Below, piece by piece: positions 24,311-37,234 of a stretch of DNA of 42,662 nucleotides. Numbering within the stretch: the stretch's first letter is position 1; each line of letters opens with the position of its first letter. Origin of the DNA: Neelides folsomi (taxonomy: Eukaryota > Arthropoda > Collembola > Neelipleona > Neelidae); NCBI GenBank assembly GCA_034687125.1, contig JAQGBZ010000480.1:1-42662 (forward strand). The letters run 5' to 3'. The notes below the pieces were generated by a model. The model searched no databases and was not told the origin of the DNA. It saw nothing but the letters and a program-made list of their open reading frames with translations. A program made the position numbers and the translations under genes.

Positions 24311-25402
24311 CACTCCGATTCAGACACTGGTCTAAGGGAAAGCAAAAGAGAAGTTGAGTGAAGAAAAACCTTTAATTCCCTTTCAAGGGCCTTACTTCCA
24401 TTCGACAGAAAATTACACCGCCGAATTCTCATTTTAAACCAATCTTTAGTTAGACCCTAATGCTCACCAAACTTCACCATAGTCCGAATTAACGCTAACT
24501 AACAGTTAATTTAAAAGATACCGGAAGATACACAATGAACCATAAACACACCCAAATCATTTTAAATAAAAGTAAATTCTTTGCAATTATTAATTCATTT
24601 ATGAATATTGCAGACTTGCATAATTTATAACTCAGATATGTAAGTGTGTTATGATCTATCTAAATATAATATATTATAATGAAAATACAAATAGAATAAT
24701 AATATGTTATTGTAGTTGCAATACCAATTTAAATATTCAAGACAAAGTCGCACATGAAATATGAAATACATAAGCGTAATATGTTTAAGAATTATATACC
24801 CAAGCATCATGTCTTGGTGGTATTCATACTTTAGTTCACGTGTTCCTTAGAATTAGAATAATGTTTCAAAGACTAAAATGAAATTTTGGCTTATATTATT
24901 ACTTATGCAGCAATTCTGTTATATGTGTTGAGAAAGGAATAATTTTGAGTCATCTTTACTCTCCTTTCATTTCAACCTTAGGAAGTCTGACTTGTAATTG
25001 GAAAGGGAAGCCGTGAAATAACCTCATCATCTTCTCTTCAGTTCACAAGGCGAAAAGAAGATAATGTTTTAGATAGAATTCACATGATGACAGCCCGAAT
25101 GAATTGTAATCTTTGAAACGTCAAAAAATGTCATTCGTCTCAACTGTATTAATTTAGTATAGAGTAGTAATTTAAAATAGTAATTTAATGTGAAGTTTAT
25201 GGGCTTTAATTATTAATGTTCTCATTCTGTCCCTTTAATTAAGCTTTTGTTTAAATAAATACGACCTACTACGAATATACACATCATTGTATAAATAGAC
25301 GAATATATTTTAACATATATTCGTACAGATACATATATGTACCATATTTATGTACATTTGTTATACCTACCAATACCAACATTGTATTATAACTACACAA
25401 TA
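24311..25402. other. QNG1 upstream region, no gene seen
   Basis: The first 100-200 bases must contain the QNG1 promoter on the - strand, but I see no TATA box or other clear core element. The rest is AT-rich without coding signal. Confidence 0.45.
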
Positions 25403-25971
25403 CAGGGTGGTTCATTAGTAAATTTTTAGTCAATTCTAACTTTAATATGGTAGAAGATAAAAATCTTTAAAGAAGATGACTTGATTAGACATATATTTAG
25501 CTATTATGTATCAAATTATTAGCTGATTTGGCTAAGTAACTAACAAACGACAATGACTTTTCTTTGAGAAAACACGATTTTCTCTTTTCTCCACTAAATG
25601 TTGGATAAGGAAGAGGTGGGCACTTAGCATGGCCCCCTCGTTCGACTGATCTACAATCATGGGACATTTTCTTTTGGTATACGTGAAGGATAAAGTCTAC
25701 TCCATCGACAATTGGTGAGTTGATGGATGCCATTGTTCAAGCCTTTGAGAAAATCCCGATTTTTATGTTCAGAAAACTTGCGGAGCAGTCGAGGGAAGGT
25801 TGCAGCTTGAAGTGTTGCATTGAAGTAAATAGAGCTCAAATGCCGAATTATAGTTTATGTATCTGTTCTAAGGTGTTTTAGGCATATAATTGCTGATTAT
25901 TAGATAAATTTAATAAAAATTAAAGAATTCCCGACTAATTAAACATCAGCCCTGACTAATGAACCTCCCTG
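25403..25971 (+). mobile_element. Dead mariner-type transposon, internally deleted
   Basis: Terminal repeats CAGGGTGGTTCATTAGT and, reversed, CAGGGAGGTTCATTAGT are flanked by TA on both sides (25401-25402, 25972-25973). On the + strand at about 25590-25850 is a broken transposase C-terminus: LAWPPRSTDLQSWDIFFW, matching the mariner WPPRSPDLxPLDFFLW block, then YVKDKVY in a shifted frame and a further helical piece starting STIGELMDAIVQAFEKI. In-frame stops and at least two frameshifts make it inactive. The N-terminal DNA-binding part is gone. Confidence 0.85.
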
Positions 25972-28526
25972 TACAGATAGGCGGACATTTATTCTTAGGA
26001 GATTGAAATTGGTAGAAGATGGGTATACAATAGTGTTGAAATGTTATAGTTATAAATATTTACTAATAAGGAAGAATGCAAACTAAAGGTAAGGTGCATA
26101 ATTGATGTGATTTACTATCCCTATGTATAGATAAATATTTGATTAGGGTGAATGAAAGGTTATACGATTATTGTTTACACAAATTAATTACAGATATAAG
26201 GTCGTCTCGTCGCTTGAGTTGATTTGAAGAAAACAATTGGATTTCGACTCACCAAAATGTAGGAAAGCCTTTTCGCTCACAAGTCAGCTCTTCTGATGGT
26301 CGATTTAAAACCTCGATTGGCGAAGTGAGAGTTTTCACTCGTACAACAAGCAAATATTTAAATTTCTTTGTCATGTGATAAATGATGAAACATAAGATAG
26401 ATAGAGAGAATATTTGTCTGGACCATGATCAGTATATTTAACTAAGGTCAAAAGAAGGACAAACAGACTACAAATGATATTTAATATGACCGCAGAAGGG
26501 AGAGTAAAAATTTACTCATCTCACGCATGGAAGATCATACATTGTTTATGATGTTTTGATGAAGGTTCAAGGGCAGCTCAAGTAATTTATCTAAACATAA
26601 AATTTGATCCGGTCTTTGAAGCGTTTATGAATAATATGCTAATTCTGTAATTTTTTCCAGATGGGTTCATGGATCGTGCATACGGGTTTAATGTAAATAA
26701 ATTTACAACGACAAGACGTTAACTCCCATCCTCTGGTCCTGGTTCTATTCTGTGTGTAATGATAAACTCTGGCAAAAATTGAATTGCTAAAAGTTAAATC
26801 TATGCCTTTAATAAAACTTTGAATGTAGCTCATTTTTATGGACAATTACGAAAGACTAAAATACAAATCCCAATAAACATTAAAGTTTATTTTAGAAAAA
26901 AGTTAAGCAACTTTAGGAGAGTTCAGATATATCATTGTTAACCTTTATGGGCTCGTTCGAACCTCGAATAAAGAGCGCAATAGAAAATAATGAAGCTTAA
27001 TTTAATGGGGACTTTGGAATTGAAGGCAGCTCTTGCTAATAGAATGCTTAAATTTAAATGTCTCTCTCGTTAAGACCATTAGTTCAATATGTGTAAAATG
27101 ACAATTTCAGGAAATGCATGTAAATCCAACGGAGAAATTGAAATGGATGCTGTCACTCTTTCCCACAAAGTTTCATTCGAGTGGAACTCCAATCAATGAC
27201 AATGGAATGTGTTGGGACGATAATTAAATGGAGAAGAGAGGTCGAAGAATAAGGCTTCCACATTTCTCTCGCTTTCATCATCCACCATATGTCCTTTTTC
27301 TCACTAAAACTCTATGTATTCATGTTCAAAGAAAGTTACATTTATAATTGCTTGCTCTACTTATTGATGAGCAGTTTCTGAATAAGTAGAGAATTGTTAA
27401 TAAAATAAATAACATTATTTTCAAAGCAAATATAAAACCTTTTGCCAATTTAATCAAAAATCATATTACATATTTATTTTACCTATGTACAAAAAAGTTT
27501 GAAATTACTTACGTTTGATTCTTGCATACATTTTATATACAGGTATTTTATGAGTAAATGTATCAAAAATTACAATGTGGCAAGAATAATGTTTATGAAC
27601 ATTAATTCGTTATCAACACTAATGGATATATTATAGGAATAACCATCATGTCAAGCTTACTTTACAGTCCTTTAATGCAAGGTTGCATATAATGATGGTA
27701 TAATCTTAGGAATATCAAATACGAAATATACAGAGTATTCATTTGTATGTATCCCAAAATATAAAATAATATGAATTAGTGGGTATTAATAAATGGATTC
27801 AACCAGGGGACAAATTATCACGTCAATTAGTTGAAGATCTCTTTGAAGCCAATATCAATTAAATCACGATATCGAAATCCTTTGATATCCCTTTATAATT
27901 TATCATCAATTTGTCCTTCTTCAAAATGAAGGAAGTGAGGGGAAATTCCTCAATTATTCGCTTGAGTATCCTTTGTGCGTAGGTAGGATCAGGAAGATAT
28001 AATTAGGAAGACCATGCCTCACCGATTCCTCTCAATTTTCTTAGGGCTAAGAGCATAATTTAATATAAACACTTTTATCATTCAAGTAATGATAATCAAA
28101 TAGAGCAACAATAAAATTAAACATGATTTTAACATTAACTTCTTTGTTTTCTTAAAATTTTCATAATTTCATAATTCATGTTTAATTAAAATTACAAACA
28201 ATTAACCAACAAAACAACACACGAAGTACAAATAAATTTGAAAATAATATTCATTCTTTAAAAGGATTCAGAAAACAGATATGATATAATAATATCGGGA
28301 AGGAAGATTCTGGCTTGAAAGCTGATATTCATAAAACACGTTGGAGCATGAATGAATCTATGAGTAAATAATTTATGATAAATGTCTTTTAGTGGTGATT
28401 GAGAAAGCGTTTAGTATAGAAATGGGATGAATGGAATATGGCTCATTCATCTTCAACTATATAGGAATCTCATATAATATCCGATATCTTGTTTCCCGTT
28501 TCACGGGGGTGGTGGGAATAAGGGTT
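25972..28526. other. Intergenic, no recognised feature
   Basis: Mixed AT-rich and GC-richer patches (about 26200-26560 and 27080-27310). No open frame matches a known family on either strand. Confidence 0.45.
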
Positions 28527-29133
28527 AGGGTAAAGAATCTGGGTACTGGAACGGGCACATAGAACCCAAAAAGAGGCACATAGAACCCAAATTGGGCACA
28601 TTGAACCCTTAAACGGGGACATAAAAAGTGGGCACATGTGCCCGAAAAGGGGCACATGGGCTCTTGGACCCAAACTGGGTCTAAGGATGAGAGGGGCACA
28701 TTGAACCCTATACTTAATTTCTAATCGTAAGATGTAATAAACATAAATGTGACGTCCCCTTAAGGATCTAACCTAACAATAACTTCAATTATGAAAAAAA
28801 ATTAGTATAAAATGCGTATAAAATTTTTTCTGCATAAACTATATTCAACATTTGTTTGCCATATAAGTTAATGTTACTATAATACAGATTTGTGCCCATT
28901 TTAGTAGGTATATGCCCACTTTGTGTTTATGTGCCCGTTTGTGGACATGTGCCCTAAGGGTTCAATGGGTTTATGTGCCCATGTACCTTTTTTCAGGCAC
29001 ATGTGCCCACTTTTTATGTGCCCGTTTAAGGGTTTAATGTGCCCTTTTTTGGGTCCAATGTGCCTCCTTTTGGGTTCAATGTGCCTATTTTTGGGTTCTA
29101 TGTGCCCGTTCCAGTACCCAGATTCTTTACCCT
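28527..29133. mobile_element. Fold-back element built of about 20-bp GGGCACAT-GAACCC units
   Basis: The first 46 bases (AGGGTAAAGAATCTGGGTAC...) are repeated exactly in inverted orientation at the right end. Inwards, both arms are arrays of a unit of about 20 bases, GGGCACATwGAACCCAAAA, in opposite orientation, with GGGCACATGTGCCC or a near copy in each. The right arm has at least one unit more than the left. Between the arms is an AT-rich spacer of about 170 bp (28720-28890). Long inverted arms made of short direct repeats are the hallmark of fold-back elements. Reading frames through the array (repeating MCPF-like words) are a by-product of the repeat, not genes. No target duplication was found. 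Confidence 0.75.
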
Positions 29134-32100
29134 GACCGGGGAATAAGTATGGGAGCGAATGTCGATCGATCCCACCATCGGCACTCTGCACCCACCAAGC
29201 TCACCAAAAGACTGAAGGGAATAAAAAATTGGCGAAGGGCTTCCCCCAATTTCCTTTAACAGCCTCCAAATACGAATCCATCGACTGATGACAACATTCC
29301 CTCTTAACTGTCTTCATCATCATCGGAGAAAATGATGATTCTTTGCTCTAATATCTACCTTTACTTTCTCCTCTTCCTATTGTCTCATCCCTGCCAGGGC
29401 TCACAAGAGATAAAGAATTCGGAAATTGCGCCATGTCATCGCCCTCAACGAACTTACAAACAACATTTCTTGCATTAAATGAGCCGATAAAAACTAAGCT
29501 CCCTTGGAATGGAGAATGAGGAATGACGTGGAGAGTAAATAGGAAATACCAGATTATCCGCTTCACACCTTCCATTCTTCTCATTCCGCCCTTTCTCATT
29601 GATCAGTCCGAGAGAGCCAGAGACCATTTATAATAATAAACTCAAGAGTAATTAACCAATTAATCAGGGAACTGAGGGAGATAAATCTTTTTCTATACCA
29701 AGTTTCTCTTTTGAAAATGAAGATTGTATCGAAGAGCGCGACCAAAGTCATTCGCCACTTCACTGTGGTTAAGAATTCCTTTGCTAATTTCTTTGCTTGA
29801 GACTAACAAATCGCAACAGACTCTAACAACACTCAAGTTGCTACTTATATATTAAATGATATACTAGATACTTATTGTTTGGTATATGAAACAAAGGTGC
29901 CTATCTGATCTCTCGAAAAATCTCTCATAGTCAACCTCTTCATAAATTCGGTTGAATCCCTTGTGAACCTGACTTCAATGCCCTCCTTACACTGAAGAAT
30001 CATTCCGCTGGGGGAACGTAAGTGATGATGGTGAAAGTTTACTTAAATTACTAAATACAGGTTTTTCTACTTATAATGATCAAAGGGAAGCACTAAACAT
30101 TTGATAATTAATTAACCATAAATACAGATACTTAAGTACGTACGTACTTACTGTAGGTGATTACGCGCGTGTGTGTACTTATGCTCTTTCTGAAAATTTT
30201 AAAGTTATTCTTGTTCAAGTTCTCGACGATCGTTGAGCGTCGGTGCTTTTAATTAAATCTCTTAAGTGTTCCACATTAAAAATTAAAATGATTAAAGGCA
30301 GGTTCGATATGAGGAGACAGTCTGGATTTAACAACTTAAACCCTAATTCATTTACCTCCATCTTCATTAACTTGGCTAATGAAGTGCTAAGCTTTTGAAT
30401 ATTACAACTCCAATGAGGTTTTCAACCAATTCGCTTAGGTGGAAATTGAAATTAGTAAACGACTTACTAGACATAATAGCATAAGCAAATTAGTAACTAG
30501 ATTATGGCTTGAAATAATTGGAATTAAAATAGATTAATCATTCAGAGGTTCTATAAGCCTTTAAGGAACTCAAATCTGATTAAAATTTAATTCAATAATT
30601 AATTGCAACATTGAGGAGACTTAAACAAAGATATTGATATAAATATATTAAAAGATCTAATTTGTAGATTTGTAGTATATTTACATAAGTATGTTAATTA
30701 GTAAATAGTAATGACATTTGAATTTTAAGTAATTTAATTACCAAATTAAATCATTGATATACATAGAGTATGTATGTAGCACATACCTTACATATAAGAT
30801 TAGCTTTAATAGTAAAATAAATAACCATAGCCTTCACTCATCAGCCTAATATTAATTAAGTAGGTATTATATGTTTGTAAATACTTATTTAGTTAAACAC
30901 CGTACTTATTAATGTTAGGTAATATGGAGTTAAACTCGTATAAATGACAATTATATAAATTGCTTTGATTATACGTCAAGCATTTTTATCAAGCTTTTCA
31001 AATAAACAATTAAAATGCAAGAAACTTTAAATTCCGGATTTTCTCTTGGATTCTATCTTTCTTATTTGGCTGAGGTTCCGAGGTTCCTTTAGGTTAAATT
31101 GAGAAAATCTGAAAGGATCTCTCTGATTACAAATTCCTCTTCAATCTTTAATTTAAAATTCTCATTTGCAAAATGTAGATTAGTGAGAAATGGAGGGGAA
31201 AGATTCAATTCTTAATCTCTTCCTCCTGAGACGCCAAATGACTAAATTACAATTCAATAATACTGAAGTCAACCGAGCGGTGAAAGAAGAGCCGAGCTTT
31301 CCAAATAGAGAAATTCGACCATCGGAAATACAGAATACTTTAAGGAGTCTTATTACATTGTTGAAACCTTGAAAGCCAGTAATCATAAAGATAATGCATT
31401 CTCTCAATTTCGCTTTAATCCATATATCTCGACTAACAAGGTTAGTGTTTGCCTTATATGGTAGTACCTAATATTGAAAGATAGGGTTTCAATAGAGTAA
31501 GTATGTTGAGTGTAGGATTTCCTAAGCTTTTCAGTTTGGCTCTATGTAAGGACGTATAGAAGAAGAAAGTCAAGTCAAGATGGAAAGAAAGGGAAGAGAT
31601 GAGAAAGAAGAAGAAATCTCAACTAGCGTCAGAAAAGAACCATCAATCCAGTTCAAAAATCGACGCTTCGAATCTCTGACGAATGTATTTTCCTTGAAAG
31701 AAAACACTCGAATCATTCTTGATCATATTCTAATATACATACTATTTGGAAATTCAATCAATTTTATACTTAGGTCCTGGGGTTGAAGTATTTTTAAATT
31801 CTAAGTTAAACAGTGAATTGAAATTAAAATTTGATTGAAATTGACTTTTTTTATTAGGATTTAATCTTTAGAATCTGTTACATAAAACAAATAGTTCATA
31901 TAAAAGAAATTACAAAATAATGATTAATAACCTAACCTAACCTATATATGTATATACGATATATTAATATACCTAATATAAATATGTATAGTGGTTTTAT
32001 TAAATGTACTTATAGATAATCCTTTTAACCTCAATTAAAAAAACATGTACCCTTCATAAAAGTAAAAGGCAAAAGCCGACTTTCATGTGTATATTCAAAA

Positions 32101-35100
32101 CTTATTTTTAACTCAAATATCAATTTTATACACATCTTCGTGCAATTAGATTGTGATTCCGTTTAATTTACCGTTTAAATGGAAAGTTCATGAACCACTT
32201 ATTAAATATATGCAAACTACTGTACCTTTTGCTATTATTAATTCTGTAAAAAAGTATAAAATCTCAGAAAATTAAACGAATCGGGAGACTCTCAAGCAGA
32301 AGAGTAGGAACTCAGAAGGAAGAATGGCTACAGGAAGGCTCTTCGATTCAAGGACCGGAGGTACTGTCAACACGCTGTTACATGCGTATTAAGTTGCCCT
32401 AAAATTATTTCCTAAATTCGATTAATAAATTCGATAGAAAAATTGTTTATTCAGTTGAAGAGAATCATAGTTGGTGCTTAGAAAAATTTCAAAACTGGAG
32501 AATATTTTTGTTCATATGTTTGATATACCAGATTTGGTAGTGAAACTATTCTTAACATCCGTTTCCCTGCGGCGACCATCTTCACTTTGAAAAATGTAAT
32601 AAAATCAAGAAGTCACTTGAATGAATGAAGATAAAGAAGATTGTGGCAGAAGAGACTTTCAAATGTAATGCATCTAAAAATTCGCCCATTATTCTCTTTC
32701 ACTCCTCTAACTCTTAAGAAGAAATATCTTCCGTTTTTATTACTTCACTTATTGTTAATACGAAGAAAATAAAGATTTTATAAGAATAAACTTAATAACC
32801 TTCTATGAAATGTGATTTTCATCAAATGAAGTCTAAATGTATGATATGTATAGGTAAGCACTAAAAAAATTTTCGATTGTGAAAATGAAGGTAAGGAAAA
32901 GGATTGAAGAAAGCATTATTTGCATGAGCTAAAGATTTAGACTTCGCAAAGAGAGAATTTCGATAAAAGGTGGACACTTTTACTTCGCTTTATGTCTTTG
33001 AAAGAAACAAATGAGGGATTTTTATTCTGCACTATAACCTCTGATTTATTTTAAAAAAGAATAAAAGAAGCCTTCGTACCTCCCACATATAAATTACAAT
33101 GAATGCTTTCAACGTCGCGAATATTTTAACGATAACGATAACAGTTTGTTAGACTTTCTCTCTTTTACTTTCAAAGATTCTGACACTTCAATTTAATATT
33201 GTTTTTTGTAAATAAAGGATTCAATAGCAGCACAGATGTACTATATTATGACATATTAGAAGTTTATTGTACTAAATACATAATTATCTATAAGAATCGT
33301 GAATAGTGTACAATAATATGCAGTAAAATTTCTCAGGGTCAGATATAAAGTTATAATTAAATTATAAATATTAATGCATATCTTTGTCATTCATTAAATA
33401 CAACAAGCAACGTGACTCTTGGCTAATTGACTTTTGTTCCAGGCACTTTATTTCAATAACTAAATTTTTGGTGTAAATAAAGGCATTGTGAGTGCTTGGG
33501 GAAGTCATGAGGGTTGGTCCTTGATAAATTTTCAGCAGCAGAGCTTAATTTATGGACGAGCTGAAAGAGACAAAAAAAGTGAGTTGGAAGAAACCATCTC
33601 AAGGGAAATAAAATAAATGAATAGACGGAATGAAGGAATACTTCTTCTGTGCTCGCAAATTATCTCCCAAGCGAATGAAAGAATATATAGTATATTATGT
33701 GTACAACATATGTATTGTCTCGGAATTTCACACAGGGCAATTTCCTAAAATATGGCAAAATCTTGTTCAATTCCTCTTTGACAAATAAAGGCGGATTGAA
33801 GAATGCCGAGACTGAGATCTTGCCAAATAAGAAAATGAGAAAATGTACTTAAACTTATAAATATGTACATGTATCAAGTTTGCATATCAATGTATGTAAA
33901 AATGGTATGCATTCATGCAGACCATGCTTGAATATAAAAATCCTTTTATCTATAAAACAAATCACTGAAACTAATTTAAGTTTTTGCAAGATTTTATAAA
34001 AGTTTCTGACCATTAAATAAGAAGCAATTTTTAGTCAATTTCGTCGAATTGTGTGCTAACGAATTTTACTTTGTTGTAATGTATAGGCACAAAGCACAAA
34101 TTATTCACAAACTACCTCCTTCCAAATGGGAAACGTCTTTTGCGAGAACATAAATGAAGATTGATGGAATATCGTCGAGCCCTGAATTTGTGATAAATTC
34201 ATGCTTTGGGGATAATTGATTGATCAGTTTAAAATTACGCAGTTTAAACATCCTCAATATACCATATGTAAAATAAAAGGCTTTAAGCATGGTACTTAAT
34301 ATTATCTAAATAGGTAATGTAGGTGAGTATTTGTGTAAGTAACAAATGTATAATATATTAATAATAGAGTTAAACCTTATATGCCTATGTAATTTTTATC
34401 AAGGAAAGTGCAAAGAAGTTGTTAGTGTCATATATGAGTCTATCTTAATGCAGTTACTTTTTTAGTATCATCCTATCCTAACTTAATAAAAAGTACGTAC
34501 TAACAATAAGTGCGTAGTACTTATTGTTAGTGGCCTGACTTACCCTAAATAAATAGGAAGTACTTACTAATAATGAAATATGCAAGCTTAATAGTGAAAA
34601 TTATTAATGCAAAAAGCGTCTACATATAGCAAAAATTATTCATACATTCTTTTTCGTGAGATGCACCCAGTGAAGTACCTCTTGGAATAAATTACAAACT
34701 AAAAACTAAAGTTTAAAAAGGATATAAATGTGTTTGTTAAGGTATACCTAAGTACTAACATTAAGTCAAGCAATCAAATTAAGTCTTCCAATCAACACGA
34801 GATCATGAGCTTCTATGAAGTAGCAATTTTTAATAATGAGTTTGATCCGATTTGATCATTACTTTTGTACAATAAGTCTGATTTATAACAAACCATAACT
34901 TTTATAGGAGTGTACCGAAAATGGATGTACCAATCCAATCTACCCCTAGCAAAAAGATCATGGAGAGTATTTTTATATAAAAACTGATAAATCAGATGAT
35001 TTCATTGTTACAAGATAAGATGAAAGTTTTGTCTTGGTATGAAATCAATACAATAAAAGTAAACATTTTAACAATTAGTATCCGATAAAAAATGATAAGA

Positions 35101-37234
35101 ATTATTACCAAATAATGGAGAAATTGTGAAAATGAGAAGATTCACCACAGCATGTTACGGGAAAGAGAGTCGACAATTTATAGTTTTTTACTTTCTGGCG
35201 ACTTCCCGCTTCTCCAAGCTATTGAACATTAGGAAGAATTTAGGATTCCCAAGGCTGGCCCTTCACCCTGCTTTAAGGTGCAAATCACATCGGGGTTTCT
35301 CGGATCGGGTGTATATAACCTTTTATCTCTGCCCACTAACTAATGTTTCGCACGTGAGATGATTTGATCAGGTGAAGTAGAAAAGGGTAGAAGAACAAAT
35401 ATGGGAGAAACGTTAATATGAAAAAGGTTCAAAAGAGAATTGAACCGGTATAAAATTTTGATTTCTCACAATTCATAGTTGAGAAAAAAGTTTCAAAAGT
35501 CTCCTTAGAGTTACTCACTCATAGTTGGGGTTAGCTAAAAGGGTGGTTCCATCTTCTTTTCACATTTCCAGCATTACACGATTTAACTCGGATAACTCGG
35601 ATTCCAAACTTACCTTTTTATTATATATCCGTAATCCAGGGATGTCGGGTAGGATTTAAGGAAACGGTTGTTTGAAGAGCTACGTGCGACACTAAAAGAT
35701 CCTTCCTGGGCAAAAGGGCAAATGAAATAGATGAAAATAATTTCATATTTGACATCCGGATTAACCTTGTCATACGAACTTCCTTGGATTCCGAGTCGTG
35801 TCGTAAATGATTTATTTCAACTTCCATTTAGCTCAAGGGAAAAGCTCAAATCATGAATTTCATGAATGCCATAAAAAATCCATTTCCTCCATGTTAGGAA
35901 AAAATACTTCATTTAATTAATTGGCTTTTAATTTATTTAATACTTTTTAAGTCTCACTTAATATTTAAATAAACTTTCCTTTTCTTAAATTATTACAGAT
36001 GTCGGGGAGAAATCGTAGAATATACATTTATCTCAAAGTTCCGAGGCTTTAATGAACTTTGGAATTTAGCCCTTAAAGACTCAACCCTGGAGGTATATTA
36101 TTATATAATCTTTTCCTTATATTATGCTTACTCCGGTTCATTTAAAAGACCTCTTGAATATAAACTTCTGCACTTGACTGACGTTAATAATCAGGGTAGA
36201 CTTTGTGGTTCAATCTCCGTACTCTTTACGCATATATTCTACTTGTGTGAATATTAGGAGCATATCTTTCATTTCTATTTAAACAGTAGGAGGCCGGGAA
36301 TGTACTTTCGTTTGAAGCGAATTTGGCAGGGCTAATGGAAAATCCTGAGATCCGACAGCTTTTAAAAAATCTCCCTTCTCTCTCCAAGTTGAGGTCGAAG
36401 ACAGTCGAGGGCTTAGACACCGGCGGAGGTTGCTAATACCCGACTTTCGCAAGTTTCCCTGTTCCACTCACTTCCCCCTTTGGGTGGAGAGAGAGATATA
36501 GTGGAGGGAATAAAGAGAGAGATAAAGGAGAGGATTTCTTCTCTCCTTGTAAAAGGAGTGAAGCTTGAAAGCTCATTTATCTCAACTTCATTTCCCCATC
36601 CTTCACCCGAGAGAGTTGAATGGGGAGGATAGGAAAGGTCCAGAGACACGAGGACACTTAAGCCCGTAGAGTATTTAACTTTTTAACTCAATTACTTATT
36701 TCCAGAGAGTTAATCCGCCCTTTTTATTTGCACAAATAGAGACAAATTGAGAGGGAAATGAGAGAGGAAGAAAGGCGACTTGGCTCCCAATCTTCGCTTC
36801 AAAGAAGGAATTAAACTTAGTTTAATTAAATTTTAGCTATAATTATGACTTGGGAGATTCGCCGCCGCTCTCGTCATTTGTCCGCTGATGAGAAAAGTAT
36901 TTCCGAGGGAAGACACTGAGATTAAAGTTTATTAAGGGCTGTTGTTAATTATTATTTCTTATCGGCAACTTCACTCAAACTTGGTCCCATTATCAAACAA
37001 TAGCAATTTAACCAAATGAATCTCAAAGAAACTTAAAATAATAACCTTCATTAGTTACACGAACGAGTTCCAAGTTGAGATGAGCAGAATTCCTAGCACT
37101 TGCAATTTGTCTAAGGGATGTTCAAGGACTTTCTTTTTTAATCTCTATTCTACTTCCCTTGAAAGTTTAACTCTTTACAAATTGGGATACCATTAATTAT
37201 AAATTATCCTCCCTTATTCATAACCTCATATATT
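29134..37234. other. Long stretch without a recognised gene
   Basis: About 8 kb. GC-richer islands with short open frames lie near 29150-29800, 29890-30030, 31030-31400, 32280-32360, 35120-35880 and 36270-36960. I tested several for splice-compatible exons and homology and could not support a gene. A perfect 13-bp hairpin sits at 34499-34531. The islands could be enhancers, exons of a fast-evolving gene or eroded repeats. Confidence 0.4.
34499..34531. repeat. Perfect 13-bp hairpin
   Basis: ACTAACAATAAGT, a 7-base loop, then ACTTATTGTTAGT. No U run or gene follows, so it is not an evident terminator. Confidence 0.6.

Noticed and set aside
28457..29191. Open frames with repeating MCPF or HIEPK words
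   Set aside because: They are translations of the fold-back repeat units in different frames, not proteins.
29304..29599. A possible two-exon gene end on the - strand, with the acidic finish FSDDDEDS and stop
   Set aside because: The join would need an 11-base intron (29348-29358), which is too short to splice. Without it the frame ends in a stop, and no family match was seen.
29714..29797. Small + strand frame of 27 codons starting MKIVSKSATK
   Set aside because: Too short, with no motif and no support from neighbours.
29870..30020. Exon-like open frame on the - strand (GMILQCKEGIEVRFTRD and onward)
   Set aside because: It has a fair acceptor but no usable donor in the right place and no partner exon or recognisable family; it may be chance.
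31931..31944. CCTAACCTAACCTA, similar to the arthropod telomere repeat
   Set aside because: Fewer than three units; expected by chance in AT-rich DNA of this size.
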